64,000 bases of DNA from Isoetes taiwanensis. Lineage: Eukaryota; Streptophyta; Lycopodiopsida; Isoetales; Isoetaceae. The stretch covers positions 5,147,183 through 5,211,182 of the forward strand of contig JAJEKV010000026.1 of assembly GCA_021234155.1 (NCBI GenBank), read 5' to 3'. Below, piece after piece: positions 10,367 to 23,500 of this stretch (position 1 is its first letter; each line of letters opens with the position of its first letter). The position numbers and the translations under genes are program-made. Below the pieces are notes generated by a model. It saw nothing but the letters and a program-made list of their open reading frames with translations. It was not told where the DNA came from and did no database searches.

Positions 10367-11935
10367 ATGTTGGCATCTCCCGGCCATTCGCCTCGCCACA
10401 TCTTGCCTTCGCCATCGCCATCGCCATCGCCCAGTATTCAGAGCTTAGATGGGGGCAATGGAAGAGCACTCGTCCCTTCTGGAAAAGGTCTTATGGGACC
10501 TCCGCCGGCTAAGAAGCCAAAGAGGGCTCAAAATGTTATCGACGAGGATACTTATGTTGCTGCAATTGAGAAGATCATTGAAAGGGATTTCTTTCCAGAC
10601 ATACCCAAGCTTCAAAATCGTCTCGAATGGCTCGAGGCAGTGAGGAGTGGAGACCCTGTTATTATGCGTGAAGCGCAGCTGAATATTATTCAGCGGCGAC
10701 AAGAGAAAGCAAGGGAAAGAGCTCTTGTAGATGGAGTAACACCTATGACTAACAGAACTGCTGGTACTCCCAGCTCTATCAGGTCTATGGCACCATCTCT
10801 GGCATTTGCGTCTCCTTCTCAGGCATCTGTTTCTGAAGTGCCTGTCTTAAATATTGGAGATGAGACCAATCTTGTCCTTGATACAAATGTTTCACTTGAT
10901 GAATTTTTGAGGCGCCACACCAGTGAAGACAATGATAGTTTTTCAAAGATAATTGAGAAAGTGAACAAACAAAGAAAAGAGAAGTTCCGGTTTCTGACCG
11001 AGGGTGAAGTTTCTGCACAGTCGCGTTTGACACAGGGCGATGATCGAGTGACAGATGGCTTTGGAACTTCAGGGCAGCCTGAGAGCACATTGGAAGGTTG
11101 GGATTACAAGGCAAAAAATTTGCTTATGTATGACTCTGCAGAGAGGGAAGATGCACCTTTGACTGAAGCTGAAAAGGAAGAGAGGTTGCATGGGCCTCCC
11201 AAAAAGGTCAACATTCGGAATACTAGGTTTCATGGAAAAATGTTTGACTCAAAATTGCAAGAAGAGGATCCTATTTCTATATTGTATACACCAGTTCATG
11301 GATCCACGCCTTTTAGGGACAGGGATACTGGAAGAAAACGCTATGATCTTGAAGATCTTCGTCAAACCCCTCAGGTTGCAGATGCGAACTTGAGATCTGG
11401 GACATCTGGTTATTCCTTTGTTCACACTCCTTCTCCAGCACCAGGAGTAGATGAATCTCCATTCATTACTTGGGGAGAAATTGACGGAACCCCTTTAAGG
11501 TTAGAAGTAGAAGACACACCTGTTGGCATTGGTGGAAATGGAGATGGGCCTCATTTTAAAATTCCGGCTCCTCCTTCACGAGATGCTCGGGCACACAGTT
11601 TGTCCAGGGAAGCTGCTCGTAGTTTGAGGGAGAAGTCAAGGCTTCATCAGGCCATATCTTCACCAGCACCAGGTTCTGCAAGTCCAGGGATGGGAGCTCT
11701 CTCAGCTGCAGCCCAGAGGTTTGTGAACAAGGCCATGGCCAAGAGTTGTGCATCAGTTGATGCCAAATTAAGGGCTAGCTACGGAGCTAGCACCACTCCT
11801 GGTACACCTAGAATGGCTCGAAATGCTGTAAGATCAAGGGATGGAAGTGTTGGTTGGAGAGAAGGCAGTGTAGGAAGATCACCATCTGTAAGGGAGAGCA
11901 GTGTCCTCAGGTCTCCTTCACCTGCAGGTGTCTAG
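10367..11935 (+). CDS. ESS2: ESS2/DGCR14-family spliceosome-associated nuclear protein
   Basis: The 522-residue protein belongs to the Es2 (DGCR14) family, nuclear proteins found with late spliceosomes and needed for accurate pre-mRNA splicing. Family hallmarks read in order: an N-terminal LASPGHSPRH segment followed by a low-complexity S-P run; the core DEDTYVAAIEKIIERDFFPD (about residues 59-78) and PKLQNRLEWLEAV; an acidic linker containing DTNVSLDEFLRRHTSEDN; LLMYDSAEREDAPLTEAEKE; NTRF; and the strongly conserved FVHTPSPAPGVDESPFITWG plus EIDGTPLRL, followed by an A-R-S-rich tail with RSPSP motifs. The start is the first ATG after the 5' leader and gives the family N-terminus. The gene is one uninterrupted exon of usual family length, with no frame breaks, so it looks functional. 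The product is inferred from remembered family motifs. Confidence 0.92.
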   Translation: MLASPGHSPRHILPSPSPSPSPSIQSLDGGNGRALVPSGKGLMGPPPAKKPKRAQNVIDEDTYVAAIEKIIERDFFPDIPKLQNRLEWLEAVRSGDPVIMREAQLNIIQRRQEKARERALVDGVTPMTNRTAGTPSSIRSMAPSLAFASPSQASVSEVPVLNIGDETNLVLDTNVSLDEFLRRHTSEDNDSFSKIIEKVNKQRKEKFRFLTEGEVSAQSRLTQGDDRVTDGFGTSGQPESTLEGWDYKAKNLLMYDSAEREDAPLTEAEKEERLHGPPKKVNIRNTRFHGKMFDSKLQEEDPISILYTPVHGSTPFRDRDTGRKRYDLEDLRQTPQVADANLRSGTSGYSFVHTPSPAPGVDESPFITWGEIDGTPLRLEVEDTPVGIGGNGDGPHFKIPAPPSRDARAHSLSREAARSLREKSRLHQAISSPAPGSASPGMGALSAAAQRFVNKAMAKSCASVDAKLRASYGASTTPGTPRMARNAVRSRDGSVGWREGSVGRSPSVRESSVLRSPSPAGV

Positions 11936-12639
11936 TTGTAGAGTTTCTGTATTTGTGCAGTAACATGTTAGCACCTGTTGCTGATAGGGATGGTGAAGGA
12001 ATCTGCATATGGATGTTCCAACCTGAGCTAGAACTTTATCATATCATTTGTACAAATTCCTGCAGTAAGCATTGGAAGGAACTTTCAATGCCGCCTTTGG
12101 TTATCCTGCATAGCTGTATGTGCAAAGGCTCAATTCTCTCTGCTCTATTGTTGCTGTTCTTAAATCCAATATACATGAATGAGAAATAACATGTGTATGC
12201 TGGACATGTTAGGATAATTTTCAAATATGTATGTATGAAATGTTGTGAAATCATTGAACAAAAAATGGAAATCTATGCAGGTTTTTAATTTTTTTCTGTC
12301 TTTGCCTGTTTTCAATGTACACTTCAAACAATTCACTTTCGTGGTCGCTTACCATGTAGTGGCTTTACATCATGTTATATCCTTTGAAACATGCCGCAGC
12401 AATATATGTACATTTCAAGCGACCCAAAAATATTCCGCAGAAGAAGTTAACCCCGCAGAAGAAGTTGGTCTCAAACCACCTATAGATCGTAGAAGGGATA
12501 AATTTCACGTTGAAAATGCTCCTGTTTAGCAAATTTCCCAGAGCTAAATTTCACTTTGAAAATGCTCTCAAATTTCCATGCTCTCACTGATAAATAAATC
12601 CATGTAAATTATACATCGGGTCGGAAAAATGAATGGGGA
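11936..12639 (+). other. ESS2 3' flank and spacer
   Basis: Probably holds the ESS2 3' UTR. Several AATAAA-like A/T stretches occur, but I could not choose a polyadenylation site. Two short duplications are visible: CCGCAGAAGAAGTT twice near 12437-12466, and AAATTTCAC.TTGAAAATGCTC at about 12501 and 12545. Confidence 0.5.
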
Positions 12640-15600
12640 TGGTGCAGTTAACATAAATAATAATAATAATAATAAAATTTTTTAACGTCCTCGGGAGCCC
12701 GAAGGCTATGGGACAAGAACCAAACAAGATTACATGTAAAAGTATTGCAGAATAGATGCCACTAAACGCTAGTGACACTCAATATGGTCTAAGAGCTCAC
12801 AGATAAAATTCCCCAAGATAGGCAATGTAGGATGATGTCGAAACAACTCATCCATGGGCAAGCTCCAGTCTAGCATGGGATATTTATCCCATAAGGAAAA
12901 AAATATGGCGCGGTTTCTGGCCTCAATGTCCTCCCTACGTGCATACAAAAAATCTTTGATCAAGCCTCTATCTTTAACCACCTCCCTTTTTCAATCATCG
13001 ATTATGTGAGTTCATGCGATAATGCAGCAATGGCCCGTGATACCTGGCTGGAAACATGCTATGCAAACATAAGTAAGGCTGTATGACGTGAGTGCGTGCA
13101 GGGTTAAAATCACGAAAGTAATATTGAAGTTTCTTTTTATTAGAAACTTCACAATAAGCCGTAAATGCTTGTGCTTTTAAATCCCCGGTATATGGGCTGG
13201 ACAAATAAGTGAAGGCGAGCCAACCATCCCCGCAAATCCTTATACCATCAATTCTTATTGTCTTTCTTTCCGCTGCAAAGAAAGATTAAGAGTTTGTTTC
13301 ATGAGAGAATCTTCGGTGGCCTTGCCTTTATGATCTAAATATCTCCAAATGTGTTGTTCATGGCCCTCGGATTTCCAGCGGGAAAGATCCACCAAGGGCA
13401 TACAAGAGAAGCTCATAGGGAACAACTCGCTTCACCTTAAAGCCATATGGAGCCATGTTTTCCAATAGCCTCAATCTCTTGCCACTTAGATCTACACAAA
13501 GAGGGGCCCCAAATCTCGCTAGCGATAAGATAACAGAACAACTAAAGCATCAAATAACCTCTTCTTAAGCTGCCAAGAGACGCATATGGGCATGTCGGCA
13601 CAAATTCGGGCCATCGCATAGAATGCCTTCAAAACCGGTAAGCCCTCGACATCTACGCCTTTTGTCCATGGCCTTCTCCCCGTGGAACACTTCATGTCCC
13701 AAGTATTTATAGGATTGGCTTTTTTCAATAAGTTCTCCCCGGATAAAGCAAAGCTTCCTATGCCTCCCAAAGCCCAACACCTTGGCCTTCCTGCATTAAT
13801 CGGTGGAGACCTAACTAGGAACAAAATTCGTCAGAAAACATCTATTTGTTTTGTAAATCAGCCATTGTATGTGAACACGTAAGCAAATCATCCAAGATAC
13901 AAGAGGAGGATCACAAGCTCATGAAATAAACGAGGGAATTGCATCCGGATTGTCTTAAGAAAACTCTCCAATTGATCAATGTAAAGTCCGAACAAAGGTG
14001 AGAGCGCGCATCCCGCTTCACGCCAATATCACTTATAATCACATCGGACCCGCCACAAGGAGTTACCAACCTTCCTTACGGATTCGTAGAAGTCTCCCAA
14101 TAGCCATAACCCAATAAGAAGGAACATTCAAGCCGGATAAGACGGTCAAGAAGTTTTCTCGGGCGAGGTCGTGCGGTCGAATGCTTTGGCAAAGTCGACA
14201 AAGCAACACAAAGAACGGTTTCCTCGATCTCGGATTCTTCTATCATGGTCCTTAATGTGGGAGTAAGGGATCAAGAGTAGAAACCACCTTCCGAAGCCCG
14301 GCTTGCCCTCTTTGCTCGAGCATCATGTTTTTCGCCCATTCCGTGAGTTTTAGATCAAGATTTTTCCCAAAGAGCTGGCATTAGTACCGGGCTCACCATA
14401 ACAATTCTATAATTATTAGGGAGCAACAGGTCTCCATGCTTATGTATTGGGTGAATGAGACTTGTCGTCCAAGCATCCGGGGAAGCCATCTATAATGGCT
14501 TGATTAAATAATGCCGAAAAACCAATTCAGGCAAGCTCCATTCCTCCATCCTTAAGGTGTTCGGGATATTAACCCAATCAATATCTTGAGCTTTTGCCAT
14601 AAGCTAAATTTGGTAATTCCTCATTTCATCATCCACCTAAAACCACAAAATCAGGTTTGGCTTCATCCGCAAGTTTAAGTTTAGCCTCACCTTTGAAATA
14701 CAAGTGAACTGCTGTAGCTTTCCATACATGGAGATCAATAAGGGCTAGTTCTTTATTTGGAGGGAGAGAGCTTCTTCCTTAACTATTTTTTCCATAGCCC
14801 TTTGCTTTATTTTCCAATTCTAATTGTTGTGCATGCACCCACGCTTGCTTCTTTCTCTTAACTAGTCTTTTATATGCTTGCAGTTGCCACGAGCAATCAA
14901 TGCCTCTTTGCCTAATTTCTAGCCCCCGATCATACCATGTATTCCTTTTGGTTGTGAGCTTGTATGTTATGGTAAACACCATAAACCTTTTGAGAGCTTT
15001 TGACCAAAGTAGCCTATTAAAAACCGCCTTTTGGCATGGATATTACAAAGAGCTTTGATATCGTGGAATTCCTTTGATCACTTCATGATAGAAATCAAGT
15101 TTATGGAGTCTTTATATTTGGCCCTGATCCCTGTGATTAAAAGCTTGTTGATTGCTGCGCGATCCAACTCAAAAAGAATTGGAGCATGGTCGCTTATCTG
15201 GTGTAAAGTGTCCAATCCGAAAGGCTTGGATCATATTAAGCATGCGAGGCTCTCCAATTAGATAGTCAATGACTCCAAAACGTGAACTCCTTTTTGGTTT
15301 CATTCCAAATGTGTAGCTATCTGACACTGGATGACTAATGCCATTGAATATTATCATATTGAGAGAAGCACAAAGGTTCAAAACCGCTGGCCTCTTTCTT
15401 TGCATTAGGTCTCTTTATGATGACTTTTGCGAAATAAATCAGCCCAATGATCTACCCGCAACACGGGCCTGGCTCCTGATTCAATATACACCTTCTGAGC
15501 TTGGAAGTTCTCCAGTCCATTTATTTAAGTCTCCTATTAATAATACATCATGTATGTCACGCCATCGAAATTTTAAGGCCTAATTTAGCAAGTGACCCAT

Positions 15601-16700
15601 CATCTTGCATTTTGATAAATGGATGGAGAAATGTAGTGCATGCCGCCAAAACTGCGGTCACGTATGGTGAGCAACCGGATGCCTTTATTTTTTGCCATAA
15701 CCTGTTTGTCTTCCTCATCATGTGTACATCATAGAAGTATGCTGACCACTATTATTCTAGAGTGCACGTAGCAAGCTGCGCCGCCATAGGGACGGCCTCT
15801 ATGGTTTGGAATTCCACAATGAATGCAGTTCATAATGCTTTTATATTCAACCTGCTCATACGATGTTCCCAAGTTTCTAACAAAGAAACAAAATATCTAA
15901 CTCCCTCAGCCTCCAAAACTTCAAACTACTACAAACCTTTTTTGATCCTTTTGATGTTCCAAAGATCCCATTGGGATCGGCGAGCTTATGTGCAAGCTTC
16001 CCCGGGAGTTCTATTCTCGCTCTATCTTTAATGATGACTTGGCCATTCCTGTAAACTCCCATTTTCCAGATGCTCTTTGCTTCTTTCACTTGTCAATAGG
16101 CTCTCGACGAGTTTGAGCTCTTCGCCGTGTGAGATCCTCGTGATACCTAATTGGTGTACCTTTCAATAGTGGTCCCTCAAGCCGTAATTTCTACTCTAGA
16201 TGCTTCATCCCCGTGACTTTGACCAAAATGTGACGGGTTTTATCCTCCACCCTTCCTTCCTCGCTCGCCAAGCATCCAAGATGAGCGGATCCTCCGCCAA
16301 GTGTTCCCCGGCTGCACCTGTGAGTCAGATCTTGGTGTTTTCATCTACCGCTTCGAATACCAATTATTCAGACTCTCAAAGCTCTTTTGTATGGCCCCTT
16401 TTCTAAGAACCATTGGACTTCTAACTTTAAATCGTGGGTATCGATGGTGATTGTTTCAAGTTATGTTCCGAAGAATGATTTTGCTCCTCAAGAATTTCCA
16501 CCCCGGATTGCAGAGGAAGCAATCAGATCCAAGAGAAATTTCACAGACTGCTTTGACTTCCTCTTTGAATGGTATCTAATGTTGAAATCTTTTCATCAAG
16601 ATTCCTAAGCTGCTTCAGGTCAACTAAGTCTCCATCACCTTATCATTGGGGTTTTGTTTTGCTTTTTGTCTCCAAACTTGAACCCTATGTTTTTTTGAAT
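12640..16700 (-). mobile_element. degenerate LINE (non-LTR retrotransposon)
   Basis: Read on the minus strand, this is a LINE with many frameshifts. The endonuclease lies at about 16000-15150, with a DVLLIGDLNKWTGEL-type metal-binding motif and the end motif FGVIDYLIGEPRMLN...TPDK, where the usual SDH catalytic triplet is lost. A basic linker follows at 14779-14982 (YKRLVKRKKQAWVHAQQLEL). RT lies at about 14640-13500, with REQ-GFRKG-like, CCFVDFAKAFDRT and ISDIGVK motifs, then KYLG and FYAMARICADMPIC. The C-terminal zinc region lies at 13200-12770 (GDIEARNRAIFF, usually GDIEDE.H). The 3' end at 12645-12715 carries a GGACGTTAAAAAA-type end and a (TTA)n tail. The 5' end is unclear; 16100-16700 has no recognisable ORF1, so the copy is probably 5'-truncated. 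Not functional. Confidence 0.8.
12645..12715 (-). repeat. LINE 3' end with (TTA)n tail
   Basis: On the minus strand GTCCCATAGCC...GGACGTTAAAAAA is followed by repeated TTA triplets. This matches the 3' ends at 20310-20465 and 41888-41952 except that the tail unit is TTA and not CTATT. Confidence 0.7.
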
Positions 16701-16950
16701 AATATAAAATATCACTACTACGCATCACTTTTCTAGGCGCACGTGACGAGCTCTGGCTGTCTTCCGGCATCCAATGTGTCTAGAATGTAAAGAGTTACCA
16801 TTGTCAGCCGGCTGTGGCACAATCCCAAATGGCTGCGATTCCATCCTGAGAATAAATTCAACGCATCATGACAGCACCACTCAATGCAAGGGTAACTTCT
16901 TTTCATCACCCAAGATTAGCATACAAGACATAAATTAAGAAATGATGAGG
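16701..16950. other. short non-coding stretch
   Basis: No gene or repeat recognised. Confidence 0.4.
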
Positions 16951-17068
16951 AAATCCCCGCTTCTGGGCCGGGGTTTTTAATCCGTAGTAACTGGCGCTTT
17001 TTGTATTGGGTCCCATAGACCGATTGGTCTCCGTGAATGATAAAAAATACCTTCCTTCCTTCCTTAGG
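16951..17068 (+). repeat. LINE 3' end fragment with CCTT-rich tail
   Basis: GGGGTTTTTAATCC..TAGTAA is followed by TTGTATTGGGTCCCATAGAC, CGATTGGTCTCCGTGAATG and ATAAAAAAT, the same order as in the other LINE 3' ends here. It then runs into a short CCTT repeat. Only about 120 bp is present, so it is a severely 5'-truncated insertion. Confidence 0.7.
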
Positions 17069-18899
17069 ATGGCACAATTTTTCCGCAGCTAGAAGTTCCT
17101 AAATGTATGATTGGAAATTTGGTAATCCAAATCTTATATTGGCTATTCTTCACTGTTGTAGTAAATCCAATGAATCATACATTGTGCTTCTATGGGATTT
17201 GGTAGCAATATTAATGTGAGATTTGCTAGCAATATTAGGATCTATGATATGCAATTGGAAGAGATAATAAAAATGTTACAAGATGAGTGCCGCTAACTAC
17301 TAACCTTTAGGACATATAGCCATTCATTCTCAAACACACATTTATTGATTTTTGTTCTCATCACACACTACACCTGATAAGACTTGCACTCACCCACACT
17401 TCTCCACATGATGGCAGCTACACATGATATTCACCCACACTTCAACTGATGGTAGTTAATGGGTTTTCAAAACTAGAGAGGATCACCCCAATCTTAAGGC
17501 CTTACCATTAGACCACTACCATGTTGGCTAAATCTCAAGGTACATCTATGCACCCAAATCTCAAAGTGCATATATGCAGGATTCTCTGATACAAAAATGC
17601 TAGGCCATCCTTGGAAACCAACTTAACAGGCTTGTAACTATTCTTGTTTGTATATGAGTTTTATATCAAGTTCCATTGCCTTTCCCATCCTAACTGCTTA
17701 TAGATTTAATATCTAGCATAATAACATGGGTTCCCCTTCATGTTTTTGTGTGCTTTTTAATATGATTTTTCTATGATTCAAGGGTGCACTGAACACTGTT
17801 TCTAGAGTGCACCCCTTTTCAACCGCTGGTTTTTAATCAGAAGAGGAAATATTATGGCCCTAGTTGCCATTTCTTGCATGTGTTGTGCATGAATTTGGCA
17901 TTTGATGTGCATGAAATTTTATGCCTCGTGCCATTGTGGATTAGCACTGAAGGAAGAGATCCTTGCTCTCAATTGCTTTTGGTTGAGGAGTTATTTCCAC
18001 AATTGTTATTTCCTTGCAATCGATTTTGCTTTTGGAAAAATCTAGGTCCATTATGCTTGCAAGTATTTCTATTGTTCTATCTTTGCAATAGATTTTCCTT
18101 TGGGCGAAAAATAAATGGATTGTGCTTGCATTTCTATCCCTTTGCAAGAGAGTTTTTCTCTTGCCAAAAGCTTCTTGATTTTATACCTCGCTGGTTCTCC
18201 AAAAAGCTCCACTCCTAGATTCTAGAAGTTGTTCACCTTTCAAGTTCAGTTTATGCGGTCGTTATCTGAGATTTTCAGAAGATCCTATCATGCTAGTGAA
18301 CTTCACAGTTATTTTTGCATACCTATATGGATCCAAACAAAGACAAAGTATCTTTGTACTCCTTTTTGCGTTGTCCATACGTTTTATGCTTGCCACTGAA
18401 GACCTATTTATTAATAAGATCATCTAATTACCAATAAATGCATACAAAATATAGGAGTCTAGAACATTTTAATGCTAAGGCAGTAGGACCCAGCCATCAA
18501 CTTTTAACATACTTTCCTTTATTTGTGTGCTCTGTAGTTTTCTCGGGCCTATCATGTTTTCGGGCCTGTATTTTCCATTTCCTGTTCATGCAATAAAGTC
18601 GTGTGCTAGGTTTGTAGAGCATGGAAATACATTCTCTACAAATGTAGCAATGGAAAAACTCATCAACAAAATCAAAAGAATTAAATGCACAATGCACAAT
18701 GAGAGCACAATGTACAGTGAAAATAGATCTCAACAACTAGCGAGAGATGAATTTTCCAAGACAACTAGAATTAGGCAGGACTAGCACCCTGCACAAAAAT
18801 AGAATGCGGCCAAGATAATACCTCATGCACAATAACTCAATATACGCCACATCTAGAGAAAGCTAAGCATAAAAAATGATCCAATAGAAACCCATGTCA
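17069..18899. other. non-coding stretch
   Basis: No recognisable gene. Around 17990-18165 there is an imperfect internal duplication: two blocks with TT.C.ATCTTTGCAAT.GATTTT and TGCTTGCA.TTTCT spaced about 70-80 bp apart. The open frame at 17874-18218 results from this repeat and has no known similarity. Confidence 0.4.
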
Positions 18900-19190
18900 C
18901 CAAAATGCAATGGAGTGCCAAACACAATATTTGGCACCCATGCCTAAAGCCAGGACTAGATGCACCAATAGGAATAATACTTTTAAAGAACGAGGAAGGA
19001 GGTTGAAGGTAGAGGTTAAGGAAGGTCAAGAAGGGAAAAGAGATGGAAGTTACATTCGGATCCCATCGTGGATCAAGCAAAGAGAGGTTTATGAAAAACA
19101 AAGAAGGTCGAAGTCTAAGTCTTATCCTGCGGGCAAGCCCAAACGAGAATGTTTTCAATATAAATCTATGTAACAAAAAGTCCATGTAAT
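18900..19190. repeat. dispersed repeat, copy 1
   Basis: The segment containing AAGGTCAAGAAGGGAA, CATCGTGGATCAA and CAAGCCCAA shares its block order with 20250-20590. The identity of the repeat is unknown. Confidence 0.55.
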
Positions 19191-20249
19191 GTCGAACGAT
19201 ATATACTTCATAGTCAAATAAAACTAAAGATAAAATGCAAAATTATCAAATGCGGCATGAAAATGCAAAGCCACTCCATGATATCATATGATCAACATAA
19301 ACAATGCTATGGAGTGTAAAGAAAATAACCGTTGTGAAAAACAATAAATATCCTCAACATTTGGTGTGCATGTTAGAACATGTCGCTATCTAGGAACAAC
19401 GTTGGAACAAGAGGTCTAAAAAAAGGAAAAAGACATGAACCAATTTACAAGTCCAGTAATGCAAAATAGGCCATAACCCTCTAGGTGAAGTGACTTAAAT
19501 AGCAAGAGCACCAAGGCAAAAATCGGCCATATCCCTCTATGGTGAAGTAACTTAATTTTGCAGAAACAATAACTTAACCACATAGCATCCAAAGGAAAAT
19601 ACGTCTAGCAACAGAATTGACAAGCGCATGTGGGAAGTAGACAAATGCATCAATATGCATCAGAAGTAAGAAACCATATGACCATTGCAATGCCCCAGAA
19701 CATGAAAAAACTACCTACCATCATAACAGGCCATCCACTCCCCAGAACATAGAACGCAACTTCGATAAGCTTCAATGGGACATGATGAAGGATAATCACC
19801 AACATAATGACATATCTTCAAGCAAGGTCTCTAAAAAATATGAACAGTATATAGTTAAAGTAAGTACCTAAGCTCAAATGATGCGTTTACGCTCAAATGA
19901 TGCATTTAAACTCAAATAATGTATGATGCTGTAAATGCACAGAAGATAAATTCGATAACAAATCGAAGTGCAAGAATGGACAACTCAGAACATGTATCCC
20001 TGGATATTGGGCCCAGAAACGAAAAATAAAGCCACGACTGCCCACCTCGAGAAAGTAGGTAAAAGAAGTATGCAATGCCAAACTGCAACTTGCCAAATAG
20101 GACATGTGTGCGATGAATAATGCAATACAACGCATTTTGAAAACAATATAGAAATGTAGAATAAAGGGGAAACGACATTGTCGACTGCGATGTCAGAAGG
20201 AAAAAAATACCACATGCCTAGGGCCATGAATAGATGTCGCAATATGAAT
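19191..20249. other. non-coding stretch
   Basis: No gene recognised. A short triplicated motif, CTCAAATGATG / CTCAAATGATG / CTCAAATAATG, lies at about 19873-19921. Confidence 0.4.
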
Positions 20250-20309
20250 AGTACAATTAGAAAATAAGGGAGGAGGTTGAGGTAGAAGGGGCAGATATAT
20301 CAGCACCAA

Positions 20310-20465
20310 TCAAGAATAGAATAGAATAGAATAGTTTTTTTAACGTCCACGGAGACCAATAGGTCATGGGACCCATACAATGGGCTAGTACAATCATTAC
20401 TACTAGGATTAAAAAACCCCTGCCTCGAAAGGTTTTCAAGGGAAAAACCTTTGCAGTAATGATGA
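20310..20465 (-). mobile_element. LINE 3' end fragment with CTATT tail
   Basis: On the minus strand the order is: hairpin (20393-20463), TTGTATGGGTCCCATGACC, TATTGGTCTCCGTGGACG, TTAAAAAA, then a CTATT-repeat tail (plus-strand GAATA repeats at 20310-20334). About 155 bp long, so very strongly 5'-truncated. It interrupts the dispersed repeat at 20250-20590. No clear target-site duplication found. Confidence 0.75.
20393..20463 (-). other. LINE 3' UTR hairpin
   Basis: ATCATTACT (20393-20401) pairs perfectly with AGTAATGAT (20455-20463) around a GGATTAAAAAACCCC / GGTTTTCAAGGGAAAAACC core. Same core as 762-840 and 41800-41864, but different outer stem bases. Confidence 0.6.
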
Positions 20466-20590
20466 TAGTTTTTCAAGAGAAAGGTCAAGAAGGGAAGTGA
20501 AATTTGGATCACATCATGGATCAAACAAAAAGGAGGCTGAAGTCTGAAGAAAAGTATGATGGCTATGCCCAAGCAGTGTAGGTCGAATGT

Positions 20591-23500
20591 GAGGCTGAAG
20601 TCAAGGTGAGGTTATGGCCAAGGGAAAAGAGGAAATGAGGTCAACATTGCTGAGGTCCCGGTTGAGGCCATGAGGTTAGCCATACAATGAGAAAAGAATA
20701 GGACAAGTGAAAATATAATAACTACGTAAAATGACGTATCGCTAGTAAAGCTAGTCCCGTACAGATGGTCTGGAATAATAAATCTAAAGAGATAATGTAC
20801 ATGTGAAATAAAAGGAAAACAAAATGAGTAGGTAAAGTGACATATTGTAAGAGAGCTATGCACGGAAAGAGGAATGCAAGCCCATGAAACAAATGTAACA
20901 CGAGAATAACCACTTGCAAGATTCCAAAAAATAATAATATATATGAGCCAAAAAATACCTAGGCTAACACATTGGAAGAGAAGAAACCTTTGGAGAAATA
21001 GATGCATTAGACTTATAAGAAACCACATTAGAGGCACAAGATGATTGGTGGTCGAGTAATTAAGCTGAGACCTCCTACTAATTAGGCGCTTCGACTTAAT
21101 CATGTCATCTGTTCGCAATCTCTACATCAAAACATTGTTGCTGCAACTAATTGACAGGTTTTCGATCTGAACCTTTAGCTTGTAGTATGCAACTTAAGAT
21201 TTTTAGGGAATTTTAGGGAATCTTTCAAAGATTCCTTTTAAGGTGTGTTTGGAGCAAGTAAGTGCGTTTCAATTTAAACTTTGTTTTTCATTTTCTGTTA
21301 ACCAAGAGAAATTAACTCATTATCGTTGCCCAAAATTAACAGAATTGTTACCTCAGACATAGATCCTAAAAACTGATGATCGTTGCTAGCTCTTTAAGCT
21401 CCATAGTGGGGCAACCAAATTGATGCAATTGTTCGCCAAAATCTGAAGCAAAACAAAGATTTCCTACAAATTTCCGCAAGGATTGAAATCAATCCTAAAT
21501 TCAAAATCTCCTCCAAAGCTTTGGTCCCCAATTGAGGCATTTGTGTGGTATCCCGCTCGAAGTACTGCCTAAAGCTTCAGTTTGTTGGGAAGGTGGGGGG
21601 AGGGGGCATTAAAAACAACTAGTATAATGAATATAAAAACAACTAGTAATAATGACGTTTAATAGATTCGGTTGTACAAATCTCAGGTTCAAGTAATGTT
21701 CATAGGAAAGTTTTTGCCTATTGCTATTGGTTTGGATACCAGCTAAAATCAAAATTTGGGAAGGGGCATTAATGGACTCCACTAAACCTCTAATGGTAAT
21801 AGTTAGGTCAGCTAGAATTGTTTATGCTTTTGGGCATTATGCTTTAAGCTCTGATTGAGTTTTTAATATAAGTTATACATTCTTCAAAAACAAAAACAAA
21901 AAACACTTTTATTGAGTCTTATGAAATGTGATGGGAAGCCATCAAGCCTTAAGGACATCAAGGTAAGCATCAACCATTATGTCACAAGACCCCTAAAAAT
22001 AAACTCGCATACATAATCATGATGGAAACAAGTATAAAAGTGTTTTTTAATACAACTAATTCTTAATGTCAACAAAAACTATACGTCAACCATGATTTTG
22101 TGAAATCAAGGCTAGTTTGATCATGATTCTTATACTAATTTTATATCTTATACTAGTTTCTTAAAATCATGACTAGTTTATAGGTGGTTTTTAAGCGTAC
22201 ATTGTTATAAAACTACTACTATGTTTCTTACCATGCAACATTCCATCCAAGGGAAAATGTTGCACATTGATAATAATTGAGAAAATGGATACATTAGAGT
22301 AGCTTCTTTTAAGTTTGTAGAGCCGCAATCCACCATAGCAAATGACGTGCCCTTTAATGTATGATAGTTTTGACAAAGTGGACACATAATGTTCACACTC
22401 TCATTGTTTTGATGCACACCATTGAGCACCTGCCCAAAAATGTTCAATGTCCTTTGTGCACTTGATGTTATTAAAGGTAGCATGAAATCTAACACGTATC
22501 TTTGCACATTTATCATGAACTACTCAATTAGCTGTCCTTGAATTTTGTCAGTACAAATGCTCTTTTAAATTGACAACATGAATGTGCCCTCATTATCAAA
22601 GCAGTTCCCGACATCCATGTCATAGAATAACAATTAGAACATTTGTTTGATAAAAAGACAAGTAGAACAGTTTTTTGATCAAATGAGTCCATTTAGACTT
22701 TTAGTCTCAACATCATGAGACAATTAACGTCCTATTGCCACTCCCATTTATGCACTGCATTGTCACAAGGTTTGCGGACTATGTATTCACGGCAACACCA
22801 GGCACACATTTATTAGTTACAATTTAAGATACTTGTCTAGCGTATGCAAAGAACAACCCAGTTGAAGACAAGCCATGTACTATAAATGTATCTCTGTATT
22901 ATAACTCTTGATAAAAGAAGTGGCGACCTAATCTCTTGGTATTGTAACTATTGGAAAAAGAAGTGACAACCTAACCCCAACAAAGTAAAGCATATGGACC
23001 CCTCAGACAATGCATAGTTTTCTTCAAAAATTTCAAAGCGGCAATATAAGCAAGGTTTGCTAATGAAGCAAATTATTTTGCTTACATCCAAAAATTAAAT
23101 TATGAATTGTTTCTGTATAGATGTCGATGCAACTAGCAGCTAATGCATGGCTGAGGGGACCAGTCATTCTTTTGTTTTGCCGAGATGTTGCCCTCAAAGG
23201 CAACATATTAACCATTGGTCTATGCTTCAAGACTAGGTCAATTCTAAAAGACCTTGGTACGCAACATTTGTGTGACGGTCAAAGGCAACTCGTCTTCAAG
23301 GTCAACACAAAGCATTTGAGGTTAAACTTGTTGAAGGTACTAAATTTGTGGAAACATTTGATCAAAGCGTGATTCTAGAAGACTCTAGGTTAAGAAGATT
23401 GGAAGACACTCATTTAAAGTTTGAGAGTTAAGTGTGGAAGGACAAATAAGGAATTAATGCTAAAAGGACAAATGATGAGCTTGAATGATTATAAACATTG

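Larger units (their letters stand above)
20250..20590. repeat. dispersed repeat, copy 2, split by a LINE fragment
   Basis: GGAGGAGGTTGAGGTAGAAG at the left and AAAGGTCAAGAAGGGAAGTG...CATCATGGATCAAAC at the right are neighbours in copy 1 (18990-19080). Here they are separated by the LINE 3' fragment at 20310-20465. Confidence 0.6.
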
